Source of the DNA: a virus | Reading direction: 5' to 3' (one strand) | IMG/VR virus record: IMGVR_UViG_3300012936_000189 | Location: 1 to 22,802 of that record | Length of the DNA stretch: 22,802 nt | Part shown: piece after piece, positions 7,246-15,600 of the stretch | Numbering within the stretch: the first letter of the stretch is position 1 | Layout of the letters: each line of letters begins with the position of its first letter | Notes under the pieces: model-generated | Database searches by the model: none | What the model was told of the DNA's origin: nothing | The model's input: only the letters and a program-made list of their open reading frames with translations | Made by a program: the position numbers and the translations under genes

Positions 7246-8360
7246 GAGGCTTTGTCTACCTCATAGAAATCGGAGGCATCACCTTCGCGCTTGTCGAACT
7301 TCTGCACGACCACTTCATCCATAAAGTCCATGACGTGCTTCTTAAATTCTTCGTCCTTCTCAAGAAGGTCAACCCACTTACTGGGCTGGAACCGCTTCAT
7401 ATACTTGCCATGCTGGAAAGTATACCAAGAGCCTGAGACGGTCATAAAGTTTTTAAGTGCCTCGAACCAAGATGCCTCATCTTGAACGCCTACCTCATCT
7501 GTACCCCATAAGATACGGAAGGTACAATTCCTGCCCTGAGTTCCAAAGCGAGACTTCTCCAACTTTACCTTGACCTCGGATCCAATACGGAATCCGTTTT
7601 CGTCTTCGATGTATGCTGCCTTACTTCTACGACCTGTGAGCCAGATACGAAGAGAGTAAGAGTAGTGCATCGCCTTGCCACCGGGAGTGATGTAGGGGGT
7701 AGTCATCGCAATCTGTCGAGCCATTGGACCCTGTGGAATATTGGTCTTCAATTGATTGAGGACAAGGAATGTTGCACGCTTATCAGCCAGAGGCACAATC
7801 AGCTTTGACATGCCCTTTGCGAGAATACGAGCCTTTGTGGCCACAGATGATTGTGGGTTGAAGTCACCTTCGACATCCGACACTGATGGAGTAAATGCAA
7901 GAGAGTCCCAGATAAATAGCATCTTGTCGTCCGTTGCCCCAAGAATGTCTTCAATTGTCTCTAGCACAAACTCTACAGATGGTGTCTGGATATACATAAG
8001 TGATTCTAAATCACAACCCGCCCGCTCCAAGAAAGCAGGGTCAATTGCAGACTCTGAATCAAAGTACACAACTCCAATCCCCATCTTCTGTGCGTTTGCT
8101 GCAATCTGTGCAGCAAGGAAGGACTTACCTGTTGCCTCAAGTCCTGCAAGTTCTGTTACCTTTCCAACTGGAATGCCTGCATACTTGCCCTTGCAGATAA
8201 TAGAATCAAGCCAGCGAGATCCTGTGGGAATCCATAACTTTACTTCTGTTGGGTTGTCTTCACGAAGGTCATGCGCCACATTGCGCTTTGCCTTTTTGTT
8301 TATCATTGCTCTAAGGTCAGACATAGATACACGCCCAGCCTTAGCTTTTGCTTTAGCCAT
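7242..8360 (-). CDS. RecA/UvsX-type recombinase
   Basis: A 372-aa ATP-dependent strand-exchange protein, for recombination-dependent replication and repair. Walker A is GLEATGKS (73-80) and Walker B LFIWDSLAF (148-156). The loop-2 region contains LNQLKTNIPQGP (201-212), and TPGGKAMHYSYSLRIWL (225-241) is the RecA-family motif next to the polymerisation and DNA-binding surfaces. A basic, Ala-Lys-rich N-terminus (MAKAKAKAG) precedes the core. The C-terminal 100 residues are divergent and contain acidic stretches, as in RecA and UvsX tails. It has its own promoter and a leader that begins with a UUCG-loop hairpin, with AAGGAG seven bases before the ATG. It lies between the SSB and exonuclease genes, forming a compact recombination/replication block. 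Confidence 0.95.
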   Translation of the reverse strand: MAKAKAKAGRVSMSDLRAMINKKAKRNVAHDLREDNPTEVKLWIPTGSRWLDSIICKGKYAGIPVGKVTELAGLEATGKSFLAAQIAANAQKMGIGVVYFDSESAIDPAFLERAGCDLESLMYIQTPSVEFVLETIEDILGATDDKMLFIWDSLAFTPSVSDVEGDFNPQSSVATKARILAKGMSKLIVPLADKRATFLVLNQLKTNIPQGPMARQIAMTTPYITPGGKAMHYSYSLRIWLTGRRSKAAYIEDENGFRIGSEVKVKLEKSRFGTQGRNCTFRILWGTDEVGVQDEASWFEALKNFMTVSGSWYTFQHGKYMKRFQPSKWVDLLEKDEEFKKHVMDFMDEVVVQKFDKREGDASDFYEVDKAS

Positions 8361-8406
8361 ATAGTTCTCCTTATTTAGTTTTTCTTTTCTTTATTTTTCT
8401 TTAATT

Positions 8407-8420
8407 TGAGCCGAAGCTCA
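8407..8420 (-). promoter_or_regulatory. 5'-terminal UUCG-loop hairpin in the recA leader
   Basis: TGAGC-TTCG-GCTCA on the minus strand forms a five-pair stem with a C(UUCG)G tetraloop. It begins at or next to the predicted transcription start, so the mRNA would start with a very stable hairpin. Confidence 0.65.
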
Positions 8421-8426
8421 TTAGTA

Positions 8427-8455
8427 ATTATAACACACAAGAAGCAAAAGTGCAA
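8427..8455 (-). promoter_or_regulatory. Sigma-70-like promoter for recA/uvsX
   Basis: The -10 is perfect TATAAT (8427-8432) preceded by TG. The -35 is TTGCAC (8450-8455), a weaker match, with a 17-base spacer. The predicted start is near 8420. The -35 lies right after the U-run of the SSB terminator. Confidence 0.8.
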
Positions 8456-8457
8456 AG

Positions 8458-8486
8458 AAAAACCCCCACCTTTTTACGGGTGGGGG
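8458..8486 (-). terminator. Intrinsic terminator after the SSB gene
   Basis: Minus-strand stem CCCCCACC / GGTGGGGG (8479-8486 and 8463-8470) with an eight-base loop, followed by TTTTT (8458-8462) and TCTTT. It lies just after the SSB stop codon. Confidence 0.92.
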
Positions 8487-8508
8487 AGGCTGGAGCGGTA
8501 CGCTTTTA

Positions 8509-9276
8509 CTAGCCAGCCATCAACTCGTCAAATGCCTTATCCACGCTTGACTTCTTGTTGGTGTTATACTGAGTGGTTTCGCGAGACCGTGACTCAGCAG
8601 ACTTATCACCTGATAGCATTGCGTCTAGGATACCATTGACCTCTTCGGTCGAATGACGAGTGAATAGTGAATTAATATCCGGCATGTTCTGAAGCAGACC
8701 GGGGATTGCATCCTTATCTGCCAGAAGCGGACTGGTGTTACGGCGCATCTTCATGTTGGTCTTGGGGTATGCGCCAGGAGCAGTCGGCTTTGTGTATGTG
8801 ATAGTAATATCAGTTCCACCGGTGGGATCCGTGATATCTCCATATTCTGGGTCGAGAATGTAGCCCAGTAGAAGTTCATAAGCCTGCTTGCCGTAGCCAT
8901 AGACCTTGACTCCATCCTCTTCCATACCACGAACGACCACTGGCGAGAAGTAACGAGTACGAACAAAGAGTGACTTTGCAAGCTTCTTGGTTTCCTCATC
9001 GTTGTTTTCGGTGCCGTCGCGCCAAAGCTGTGACGCAAAATCACAAATTGGACAAGCTTCACCAAAGTTGCGCTTTGGACACATCACACCGCCACGGTGT
9101 CCTTCGATGTTGTAGTGGAAGAAGATTTCCTTTAGTGGATCTCCATCTGGTGCGGGGACAATACGAACGTCTGTATCTCCCTCTTCTGGCTTGAACCATA
9201 CACTGGTTCGATCGCTCTTTCCTTCTCCACGAAGTGCGGCGAGCTTCTTCCGCATAAGTTCCATGTTGATTCCCAT
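8509..9276 (-). CDS. gp32-like single-stranded DNA-binding protein with zinc site
   Basis: Single-stranded DNA-binding protein, 255 aa, of the T4 gp32 type. The N-terminal basic segment MRKKLAALRG would be the cooperativity arm. H60, C66, C75 and C78 give H-x5-C-x8-C-x2-C, close to the gp32 zinc site (H-x12-C-x9-C-x2-C). An OB-type core with aromatic and basic residues follows, then a polar Ser/Thr/Asn-rich linker and a C-terminal VDKAFDELMAG tail. I chose the ATG at 9276 because AAGGAG lies eight bases upstream. An earlier in-frame ATG at 9324 falls at or before the predicted transcription start and has no ribosome site. It has its own promoter and is followed by a strong terminator, as expected for a protein needed in large, separately controlled amounts. 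Confidence 0.92.
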   Translation of the reverse strand: MGINMELMRKKLAALRGEGKSDRTSVWFKPEEGDTDVRIVPAPDGDPLKEIFFHYNIEGHRGGVMCPKRNFGEACPICDFASQLWRDGTENNDEETKKLAKSLFVRTRYFSPVVVRGMEEDGVKVYGYGKQAYELLLGYILDPEYGDITDPTGGTDITITYTKPTAPGAYPKTNMKMRRNTSPLLADKDAIPGLLQNMPDINSLFTRHSTEEVNGILDAMLSGDKSAESRSRETTQYNTNKKSSVDKAFDELMAG

Positions 9277-9305
9277 AGTGTTCTCCTTGTGTTGGGCTAT
9301 AGTAT

Positions 9306-9322
9306 GACGAGCGTTCCTCGCC
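9306..9322 (-). promoter_or_regulatory. 5'-terminal hairpin in the SSB leader
   Basis: GGCGAG-GAACG-CTCGTC on the minus strand gives a six-pair stem (one G-U) at the predicted 5' end of the SSB mRNA. The ribosome site further down stays unpaired. Confidence 0.5.
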
Positions 9323-9327
9323 ATCTT

Positions 9328-9356
9328 AAGATAACACGCTCTTCAAGTCTTGTCAA
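9328..9356 (-). promoter_or_regulatory. Sigma-70-like promoter for the SSB gene
   Basis: Consensus -35 TTGACA (9351-9356), 17-base spacer, -10 TATCTT (9328-9333) preceded by TG. The predicted start near 9321 supports translation from ATG 9276 rather than 9324. Confidence 0.82.
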
Positions 9357-9415
9357 GCGTAATTGTTTTGGGTGATGTTTAGAGCGTTCCCTTGCTCATC
9401 TCTAATGTAACGTGA

Positions 9416-10279
9416 TCAGCGTCGGCTGTCAAGAGTGTTTTGTCCTTGAATGTAGTTTGTGTGTGCTACGCAGAACCCAAAGTCTGTTTCATAGGGCGAC
9501 TCATAAATAGCATAAGTCACATTTTTGAATGCATTTCTGGGTTTACTTTTGAGACTTTGGACGACCTTCGAATGAAGCTTTCCGTCGGTCTCTAGACGCT
9601 TTTCCGCTATACATAAATAGTATGCTACGTCACGATCTTCCTCTAATTTATAATACCATTGTTCAGAAAGCTTGTCTACTGAAACGACACCAACAGAGCG
9701 TATTTTCTGCACTTCTGATGGCTTTGTTAGGTTGCCAACGAGCGCCTCCGTGTGGTCGAAGACATTTAGATAATGAACAGCATAGTAGATGTTCTTGTTG
9801 ATCATATCAAAATATTTTTTTATTGGGATTTCGCCTATTGTCTTCTCAATTGCCGGGTTTGACAAGATTGTGAAACTCTTAAAAAGCCCAGACCTCGCAT
9901 ATTCCTGTAATATACCAAATATTGCCCTCTCTTGCAACCTAACATCGCCTATTAAAAGGTCTACGTCGGGCTTGATGTAAAAGATCTCTATCTCTTTGTC
10001 TCTTATCTGCTGTAGGATTGCAAGCGTGTAATTTGCCGAGAATGATGACCCGCAAACAAACACTTGAACCCTGTCCTGTACTGCCTGTAACGTTTTATAA
10101 GACGAAAGCTTAGGCGCTTTCTCCTCACAATCTTCTGCTTTTTCTACTCTTGGTAAATCTCTTGTGTATTTTGTGTTGTCTCTTCCCTCCGAGAACAAAA
10201 AACAATTATATTCTTTGTGGTCTCCAAACAACGACACAATATTACATCCAGCATCGCCTATTCCTATCAGCGATATCAT
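9416..10279 (-). CDS. Divergent tubulin/FtsZ-like protein
   Basis: A 287-aa protein whose motif order matches the tubulin/FtsZ superfamily. The N-terminal phosphate loop is IGIGDAGCNIVSLF (5-18; FtsZ has VGGGGGNAV). A strand followed by VCGSSFSANYTLAILQQI (75-92) stands where FtsZ has GGGTGTGAAP. Next comes YIKPD at 101-105 (FtsZ TKPF), then LQERAIFGILQEYARS (115-130) and NPAIEKTIGEIPIKKYFDMINK (from 141), which parallels the FtsZ N..L/D-F..N region. The tubulin signature itself is degraded, so GTP hydrolysis or polymerisation may be lost or changed. Phage tubulins known to me (PhuZ, TubZ) position or segregate phage DNA. The gene overlaps the polymerase stop by ATGA, implying coupled translation. 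The fold call is from motifs only; a Rossmann-type protein of another family is the alternative. Confidence 0.68.
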   Translation of the reverse strand: MISLIGIGDAGCNIVSLFGDHKEYNCFLFSEGRDNTKYTRDLPRVEKAEDCEEKAPKLSSYKTLQAVQDRVQVFVCGSSFSANYTLAILQQIRDKEIEIFYIKPDVDLLIGDVRLQERAIFGILQEYARSGLFKSFTILSNPAIEKTIGEIPIKKYFDMINKNIYYAVHYLNVFDHTEALVGNLTKPSEVQKIRSVGVVSVDKLSEQWYYKLEEDRDVAYYLCIAEKRLETDGKLHSKVVQSLKSKPRNAFKNVTYAIYESPYETDFGFCVAHTNYIQGQNTLDSRR

Positions 10280-11466
10280 AACTTCAACTCCTTCAACTCT
10301 CCGTAATTCTTACCTGCTTTGACATTTGCTCTAAACGAACCAAGTTTATTGTTTTGAAACACCTCCTTCAACTCTGGTATAAGATATCTGTCATTCTCAT
10401 GGATGTCAAGTACAATTTCATCATGGACGATGAAAGCAACGTGAGACTGTGTGTCCTCAAGAAGCTTGTCAAGTTCAACTGCACGATCGATCGTAAGATC
10501 GGCTGTCGTACTCTGAATGATGTAATTGAAAGCGCGCCGTTGATCGACCTTGATCTTTCTCTTGAATGGAGTCTCGATACGATCACCATAGAAGTAATCC
10601 CCGATCACTCGCTCTCTGCTGTAAACGGAATCATTGAGCGAATTGTCTTCGTTGTTATAGAACGACGCGAAGAATCTCACTTTGGCTTCCTCTCTATCTA
10701 TTGGATGATCGCCATATAGATGTTTCATGTTCCACTGGTGGATATCTTCATCAGGCTGTTCTACACCTGAGAGGGCCAAGAAAGTTCTAACTTCTGCGCC
10801 GTTGTAATCAAACGACACAAGCCAATCGTTTGTGGGCTTGACGATGGAACGCAATTTTGACTTCATCGTGAGAACAGGAAAGCTATCTTTATTGGTCGTC
10901 AGACGCCCTGTAACAGTTCCAAAAATATTATAGTCAACGTAGTGCGACTTATTTTTTACAAGCTTCTGTATGTCCTGCCTGTCCGCTGTAGAGGTCATAA
11001 GGCTGCGACAACCATCAACATTGACGTTCAACTTCTGGTAACCGATCTTGTGGATCAGTTTATAAGCACGATCAAGATGATCATAGTTCTGTGGTTTGCT
11101 GTGATTGACAAACACATGCTCTGTAATTTTATTACGCATCTCACAAAATTGAAGCAAGAAGTCGCTTGGCACGAGATCAAAGAAACAATTCTGGCGCAAG
11201 TCAATCTTGGCAATCTGAAACGACTTCAGATAAGCTTTGAAAGTTTTTTGTAGTTCTGTAAAATCATCTTTCAGATACTCTGGGCATACATCTTGTAATT
11301 TTTGTCCGCCACATCGTAACCAAGCATACTCAATACTTGAATCTTGAACTGAACCTGTGTATTTCCAAGTCTTTGATAGACCTGCTGGCATGCTATCAAA
11401 ATACAACTTGCCATCAACATACACGCCAACACACTCTGACTTATCGTCAAGGGTTTGAAAGATCAT
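10276..11466 (-). CDS. Family A DNA polymerase, polymerase domain only
   Basis: A 396-aa replicative polymerase. Motifs are TGRLTT (186-191), motif A SFDYNGAEVRTFLALSG (218-234, catalytic D220), motif B REEAKVRFFASFY (258-270), NYIIQSTTAD (314-323) and motif C VHDE (347-350, catalytic D349). E. coli Pol I R754, K758, F762 and Y766 align with R258, K262, F266 and Y270. The segment between Y270 and R311 is much shorter than in Pol I, so the fingers domain is reduced. There is no 3'-5' exonuclease or 5' nuclease domain; the first 120 residues match nothing I recognise. A separate proofreading exonuclease, as in Rhodothermus phage RM378, is expected elsewhere. It is joined to the upstream gene by TAATG and to the tubulin-like gene by ATGA. 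Confidence 0.9.
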   Translation of the reverse strand: MIFQTLDDKSECVGVYVDGKLYFDSMPAGLSKTWKYTGSVQDSSIEYAWLRCGGQKLQDVCPEYLKDDFTELQKTFKAYLKSFQIAKIDLRQNCFFDLVPSDFLLQFCEMRNKITEHVFVNHSKPQNYDHLDRAYKLIHKIGYQKLNVNVDGCRSLMTSTADRQDIQKLVKNKSHYVDYNIFGTVTGRLTTNKDSFPVLTMKSKLRSIVKPTNDWLVSFDYNGAEVRTFLALSGVEQPDEDIHQWNMKHLYGDHPIDREEAKVRFFASFYNNEDNSLNDSVYSRERVIGDYFYGDRIETPFKRKIKVDQRRAFNYIIQSTTADLTIDRAVELDKLLEDTQSHVAFIVHDEIVLDIHENDRYLIPELKEVFQNNKLGSFRANVKAGKNYGELKELKL

Positions 11467-12653
11467 TATTCCTCACGTCGTCTTCTTTGTCTTTCAGTAA
11501 CATAACTCAAGGATCCTATGCTGTCAAACGGTTGATTTACAATTGTTTCAAAAGTCTGTAGGCAGCTTGATAATCCTCGTATTTTATATAATCTGATACA
11601 ATCATCAATCAATCTTTTTTGCTCAGCATGTGTCAACTTTTTATCTTCTTCGATTATTCTTATTTTAAAGTACAAATTCAGTAATCTTTCTTCATTGAAT
11701 TGGTTATTAAATGCCTCAACATTGATTTTTTTAATTTCTATGTATCTCGTTTGTTGCACTCCATTGCAATCAAAAGGCTCAGCATAAGATATGGCATTTT
11801 GATTATACAAATTTAATAAATAAAATTTTAGTTTGTTAAAAAATATTAAATCAGTTCTACCATAAGTTTCATTTAAAATTTGATCTGTATTTAGTAAACC
11901 ATATACTCTGCTATATTGTAAACACTCACTACTTCCAATATCTGCCACTAATCTCCAAGGTATTAATTTATCTATCATGAAACCGTATGATCGGCAAGCG
12001 TTTAAATAAAATTCCCAATTAGGGCTATTAATAAATTGCTCTATCTTTCCGTTGTCATCAAAGTAATCAGAATCTGCTATTTCTATGCTGAGTCCAGAAA
12101 CAGAGATCGGGCAGAATCGACTCTTGACAAAACCAGCAAATGTAATAGGATATAACTTGAGCGACTCTTCCAGTAACGACTCCAGTGCAACCATAAATTC
12201 ATTTAAATTGTTATAACGTCTTTTCTTCAACTGTCTAGAAAAACTATTAAGTTGTGTTTGCAGAAAAGATCCGTGTAATTCTTCAGGATTCTGAAAAGCT
12301 TTGTAAACTTTCAATTGACTTAAAAATGGGTCATCTGCTGATATTTTTCCAATTGTTACACATTTTTGAAATTGTGTTGCGAGTCTTTCAAACATATCAA
12401 CAACAAAATTTATTGCTTGGGGCGGTGTACCTTCTGCATTGATTGGATTAAATGTTTTTAATTCAACTAAACTATTATTAAAGTAAATCGGTTTAAAATT
12501 TCTAGATACTCTTCCATATAAAAATTTTTCTCCAAAATTAAAATTGACTAAATTTTTATAATTTGAGTTTTGTGAATCAAAATCATAAATAATTCTTTTA
12601 TTAAAAATTCTTAATGTTGTTTCATCTTCTTTTTCTACATATATTTCAGACAT
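11466..12653 (-). CDS. Unrecognised AT-rich protein at the end of the baseplate cluster
   Basis: A 395-aa protein that I do not recognise. It is hydrophilic, rich in Asn, Phe, Tyr, Ile and Lys, with no membrane segment, signal peptide or catalytic motif visible, and it ends in RERQRRRREE. Its DNA is visibly the most AT-rich in the window, matching the hub gene before it and unlike the replication genes. It is joined to the hub gene by TAATG and to the polymerase gene by TAATG, so all three are probably translated in sequence. Its position after the hub suggests a baseplate or tail-tip structural protein. A role with the polymerase cannot be excluded, because it separates the two modules. Confidence 0.75.
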   Translation of the reverse strand: MSEIYVEKEDETTLRIFNKRIIYDFDSQNSNYKNLVNFNFGEKFLYGRVSRNFKPIYFNNSLVELKTFNPINAEGTPPQAINFVVDMFERLATQFQKCVTIGKISADDPFLSQLKVYKAFQNPEELHGSFLQTQLNSFSRQLKKRRYNNLNEFMVALESLLEESLKLYPITFAGFVKSRFCPISVSGLSIEIADSDYFDDNGKIEQFINSPNWEFYLNACRSYGFMIDKLIPWRLVADIGSSECLQYSRVYGLLNTDQILNETYGRTDLIFFNKLKFYLLNLYNQNAISYAEPFDCNGVQQTRYIEIKKINVEAFNNQFNEERLLNLYFKIRIIEEDKKLTHAEQKRLIDDCIRLYKIRGLSSCLQTFETIVNQPFDSIGSLSYVTERQRRRREE

Positions 12654-15600
12654 TATTGTGTTCTAACTCCGCATTTTTTAACTTCGGCGCCACCTGAACC
12701 TGCGGCACTTGAGTATTGTTTTTGTTTGCTCTCCTCTTCTGAATCCAAAGATTGTACCCACTTGGCTGTTATTGATGTATTCATTTTCCCAGGACCAAAA
12801 TCATGTTCAGAGGAAATAATCATGTAATATCCACCAATACCCAAATCAGTTAAATCAAATTTATCTATATCAAATTGCCCCAATGATGGAGAAAAACCGC
12901 GTGGCTCAACAAAAATATAAGTACCAGGGAAAGCATGAATATTACAAAAAGTTTCAATATTTACATCATAGATTTCTCTTAATTGGTATAATCCTTGGTA
13001 GCCTTCTTGTTCAAATCTAACTTCTTTCAATCCAGGGGAATCAGTCTTGTTTAATTTAATAGTTTTAACAATTCCTCTATCTCGACCCATTATATAATGA
13101 AAAACTCCGTTTTTTTGATCTTGCGATCTTTCTCCTTTTAACAATTCAGGTGGAGCACTACGACCAGCGTAAAAAATGAAGAAATGATTTTCGTTCTCTG
13201 GACCCAAATTGGATGGCGCAAGCATTCTATGTCCTCCAATATTTAATACTGGACGCTGAGAGTCGTCCAATAAATCAATGTTCAATCTTTTTGTTAATCT
13301 TCCTATTTCTGAAGAATTTATCAATGTTGAAATATCGTCTTTATCTTGCTCTGGTTGCCTATAAGAAGTTACTGTAGATTGGAATAATCTAGTTTTTTGT
13401 TTTATATTAAAGTCATAACAACTATCATCGTTCAAAAAATTTCTAACTAAATTATTTACCAAATCATTTAAAAATTGAATTAATGGGTATGTCGCTGAGT
13501 CTTTTGCAAGCACTTTGCTTGTAAGCCATTCGTTAAAATATGCTAAAGATACTGGAATATCAGCCATGCTAACTCTAGAAACCTGCCCGACATTTTTATG
13601 ATTTACAATTTCAACGGGACCAAGCACAAGTCTGAATTTTTTGAATTGTGTTTTAGAGTTTACTAATATTTCTTTTTCTTGTTCTATTAATTCAGGATCT
13701 ATTTCTAATTCAGCGCCGCCGCCTCCGGTGTAAACTTTGGGAAGGTCAGAAATTGAATCCAAATTTTTACCAATTTTTTCCAGAACAATATCAATTAAGT
13801 CACCCAAAAAGAAAAAAGGAATTTGACGATTATCAATACCAGAGATCTTGAAAGAATTCTTCAAGCCTTTTTTATCTTTGTCTTTCGCACTATCAAATTT
13901 TTTATTAAATGCTTCTTCTAAATCTTTACTTATTGACTCTGAAGTTATAGAACCATCAGTAGTAATTTTTTGCTTAATATCTTTAAATTCGAAAAATGGT
14001 CCTGCTGATATCAAGTCATCAAATTCACTTTTACTTAAATTTAAGTAATAAACTAAATCATTAACCAGCAACTCAGTTGTCAAAAATTGTAAACTTTGAA
14101 TCTTATCTTTTTTTAATTGCGCTGCATCATTCTCAATAAATTTATTCAATATTTCAACATCATCTTTGTCAACACAATTTTTTTTCTGAGTTCTAATACC
14201 AAGCTCTCTTGATATTACTCTCTTGTTTATATCTGAATCTGCGAAAATGTTCATTCTTGCTTTATCAAAAAATTCTTCAATATAAGCATAATACTCTATG
14301 TTAAATTTTACGGCGCCGGTTTCGTCAAAATCAAAAGTATGGGTGACTGGCGTAAGATTCAATGTGACATAGTTATTTTGAACTGCTGCTCTTATGTCAT
14401 CAAAATTTGCGGTAACTTCCGCATCTGGAACCGACAAGCCGACGATTGCTTTAATTCTAAAATCTAATTCTTTACTTTGTGTTTTTTCTTTTATGGCTTT
14501 TCCTGTCTTTAGAGCTAAATCAATATACCTATAGCCTCTTGAGTCATCCAATAACTCTGAAAAATTATTTGCTGTTATTGTTAGACTTGCTCTTATGCTT
14601 TTTTTAACTGAAAACGGATTGCTTCCTTCATATTTAAAAGTAAAGTTCTGTAATCCAACTCCAAAGCCCCTTTTATCTTTCCTATCAAAAATACTACTAA
14701 CATCACTTTTTCTAGCAAAAGTATCAAAAGCAAATTCAGTTTCAATTTCGGAGTTTCCATCTGGCGCAACCCTAAATAATCTTATAGTTGGTTGTAAATG
14801 TGCCAATTGTGCGTTCGTCGCTTCAAAAAAATTAACCATAGAGCCATATTGTGTTAGTTTGTTTATGAATGCATATGGTCTTCCATCTACTAAAAGACTA
14901 GAATTATCACCATCATCGCCGGTTTCATATGGCAGCTTCTTTGATGTTTGTTCTTGAATGCTTCTCAGCATTGCTGCTGTAAAGTCCATTGGATCCACTC
15001 CAACATCATCTACCCCTGTGGTATGGGCTTGGTGAATTTGTGATAATTGAAAAATCAGTGCAAGCATCGCACATTGTTCTTTAAACTCTTTTGGAATCTC
15101 TCGTAGTAAAGGGGTTGTCGCACCTGTTTTTGGGCCAATTTCATTGCTAAGATTCTCTCGTGCTTGCTGTACCTCCTCTGGTGACATATCACTAAATTCA
15201 CCACGCTTCATGATTGCATCGTCTAGTGCATCAGTAGCAATAATTTTTTGCTTTTGTTCTATTGACCATAACTCTTCAGCACATTTTCTTGCGCCTTGCT
15301 GTGAATCTGGTGCTCCAACAATTTCTGCTAACGAACCTAAAAGCTCTTGTAGTTCATCTATTTTTTCCTTTTGAACGCTATCAATATCGTCACTTTCTTT
15401 TACTGTGTTGGCAGAAGTGGTCAGATATAAAATTGATTTAAAGATATTATCTGGAGAATTTTTATCATATTTTCCAGAATCTAATTCTCTTTTTATTGCC
15501 TCATCGGTCGCATCACCAAACCCAAGAAAAACATACTCTTTATCTGCTGCTCTACCAGTTTCTCCAGAAAAATAATAATGAGAAAGTTTGTATGCATCAT

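Noticed and set aside
7756-8364. 202-aa open frame on the plus strand
   Set aside because: It is antisense to the recA gene, has no ribosome site, and its protein has no recognisable motif, whereas the minus-strand gene carries every RecA motif.
9277-9324. Upstream ATG at 9324 as the SSB start
   Set aside because: It lies at or before the predicted transcription start and has no ribosome site. ATG 9276 has AAGGAG and matches the gp32-like N-terminus.
9379-9399. Six-codon open frame (MSKGTL) between the tubulin-like and SSB genes, as a leader peptide
   Set aside because: It has no ribosome site and lies upstream of the SSB promoter, so it would not be on that mRNA.
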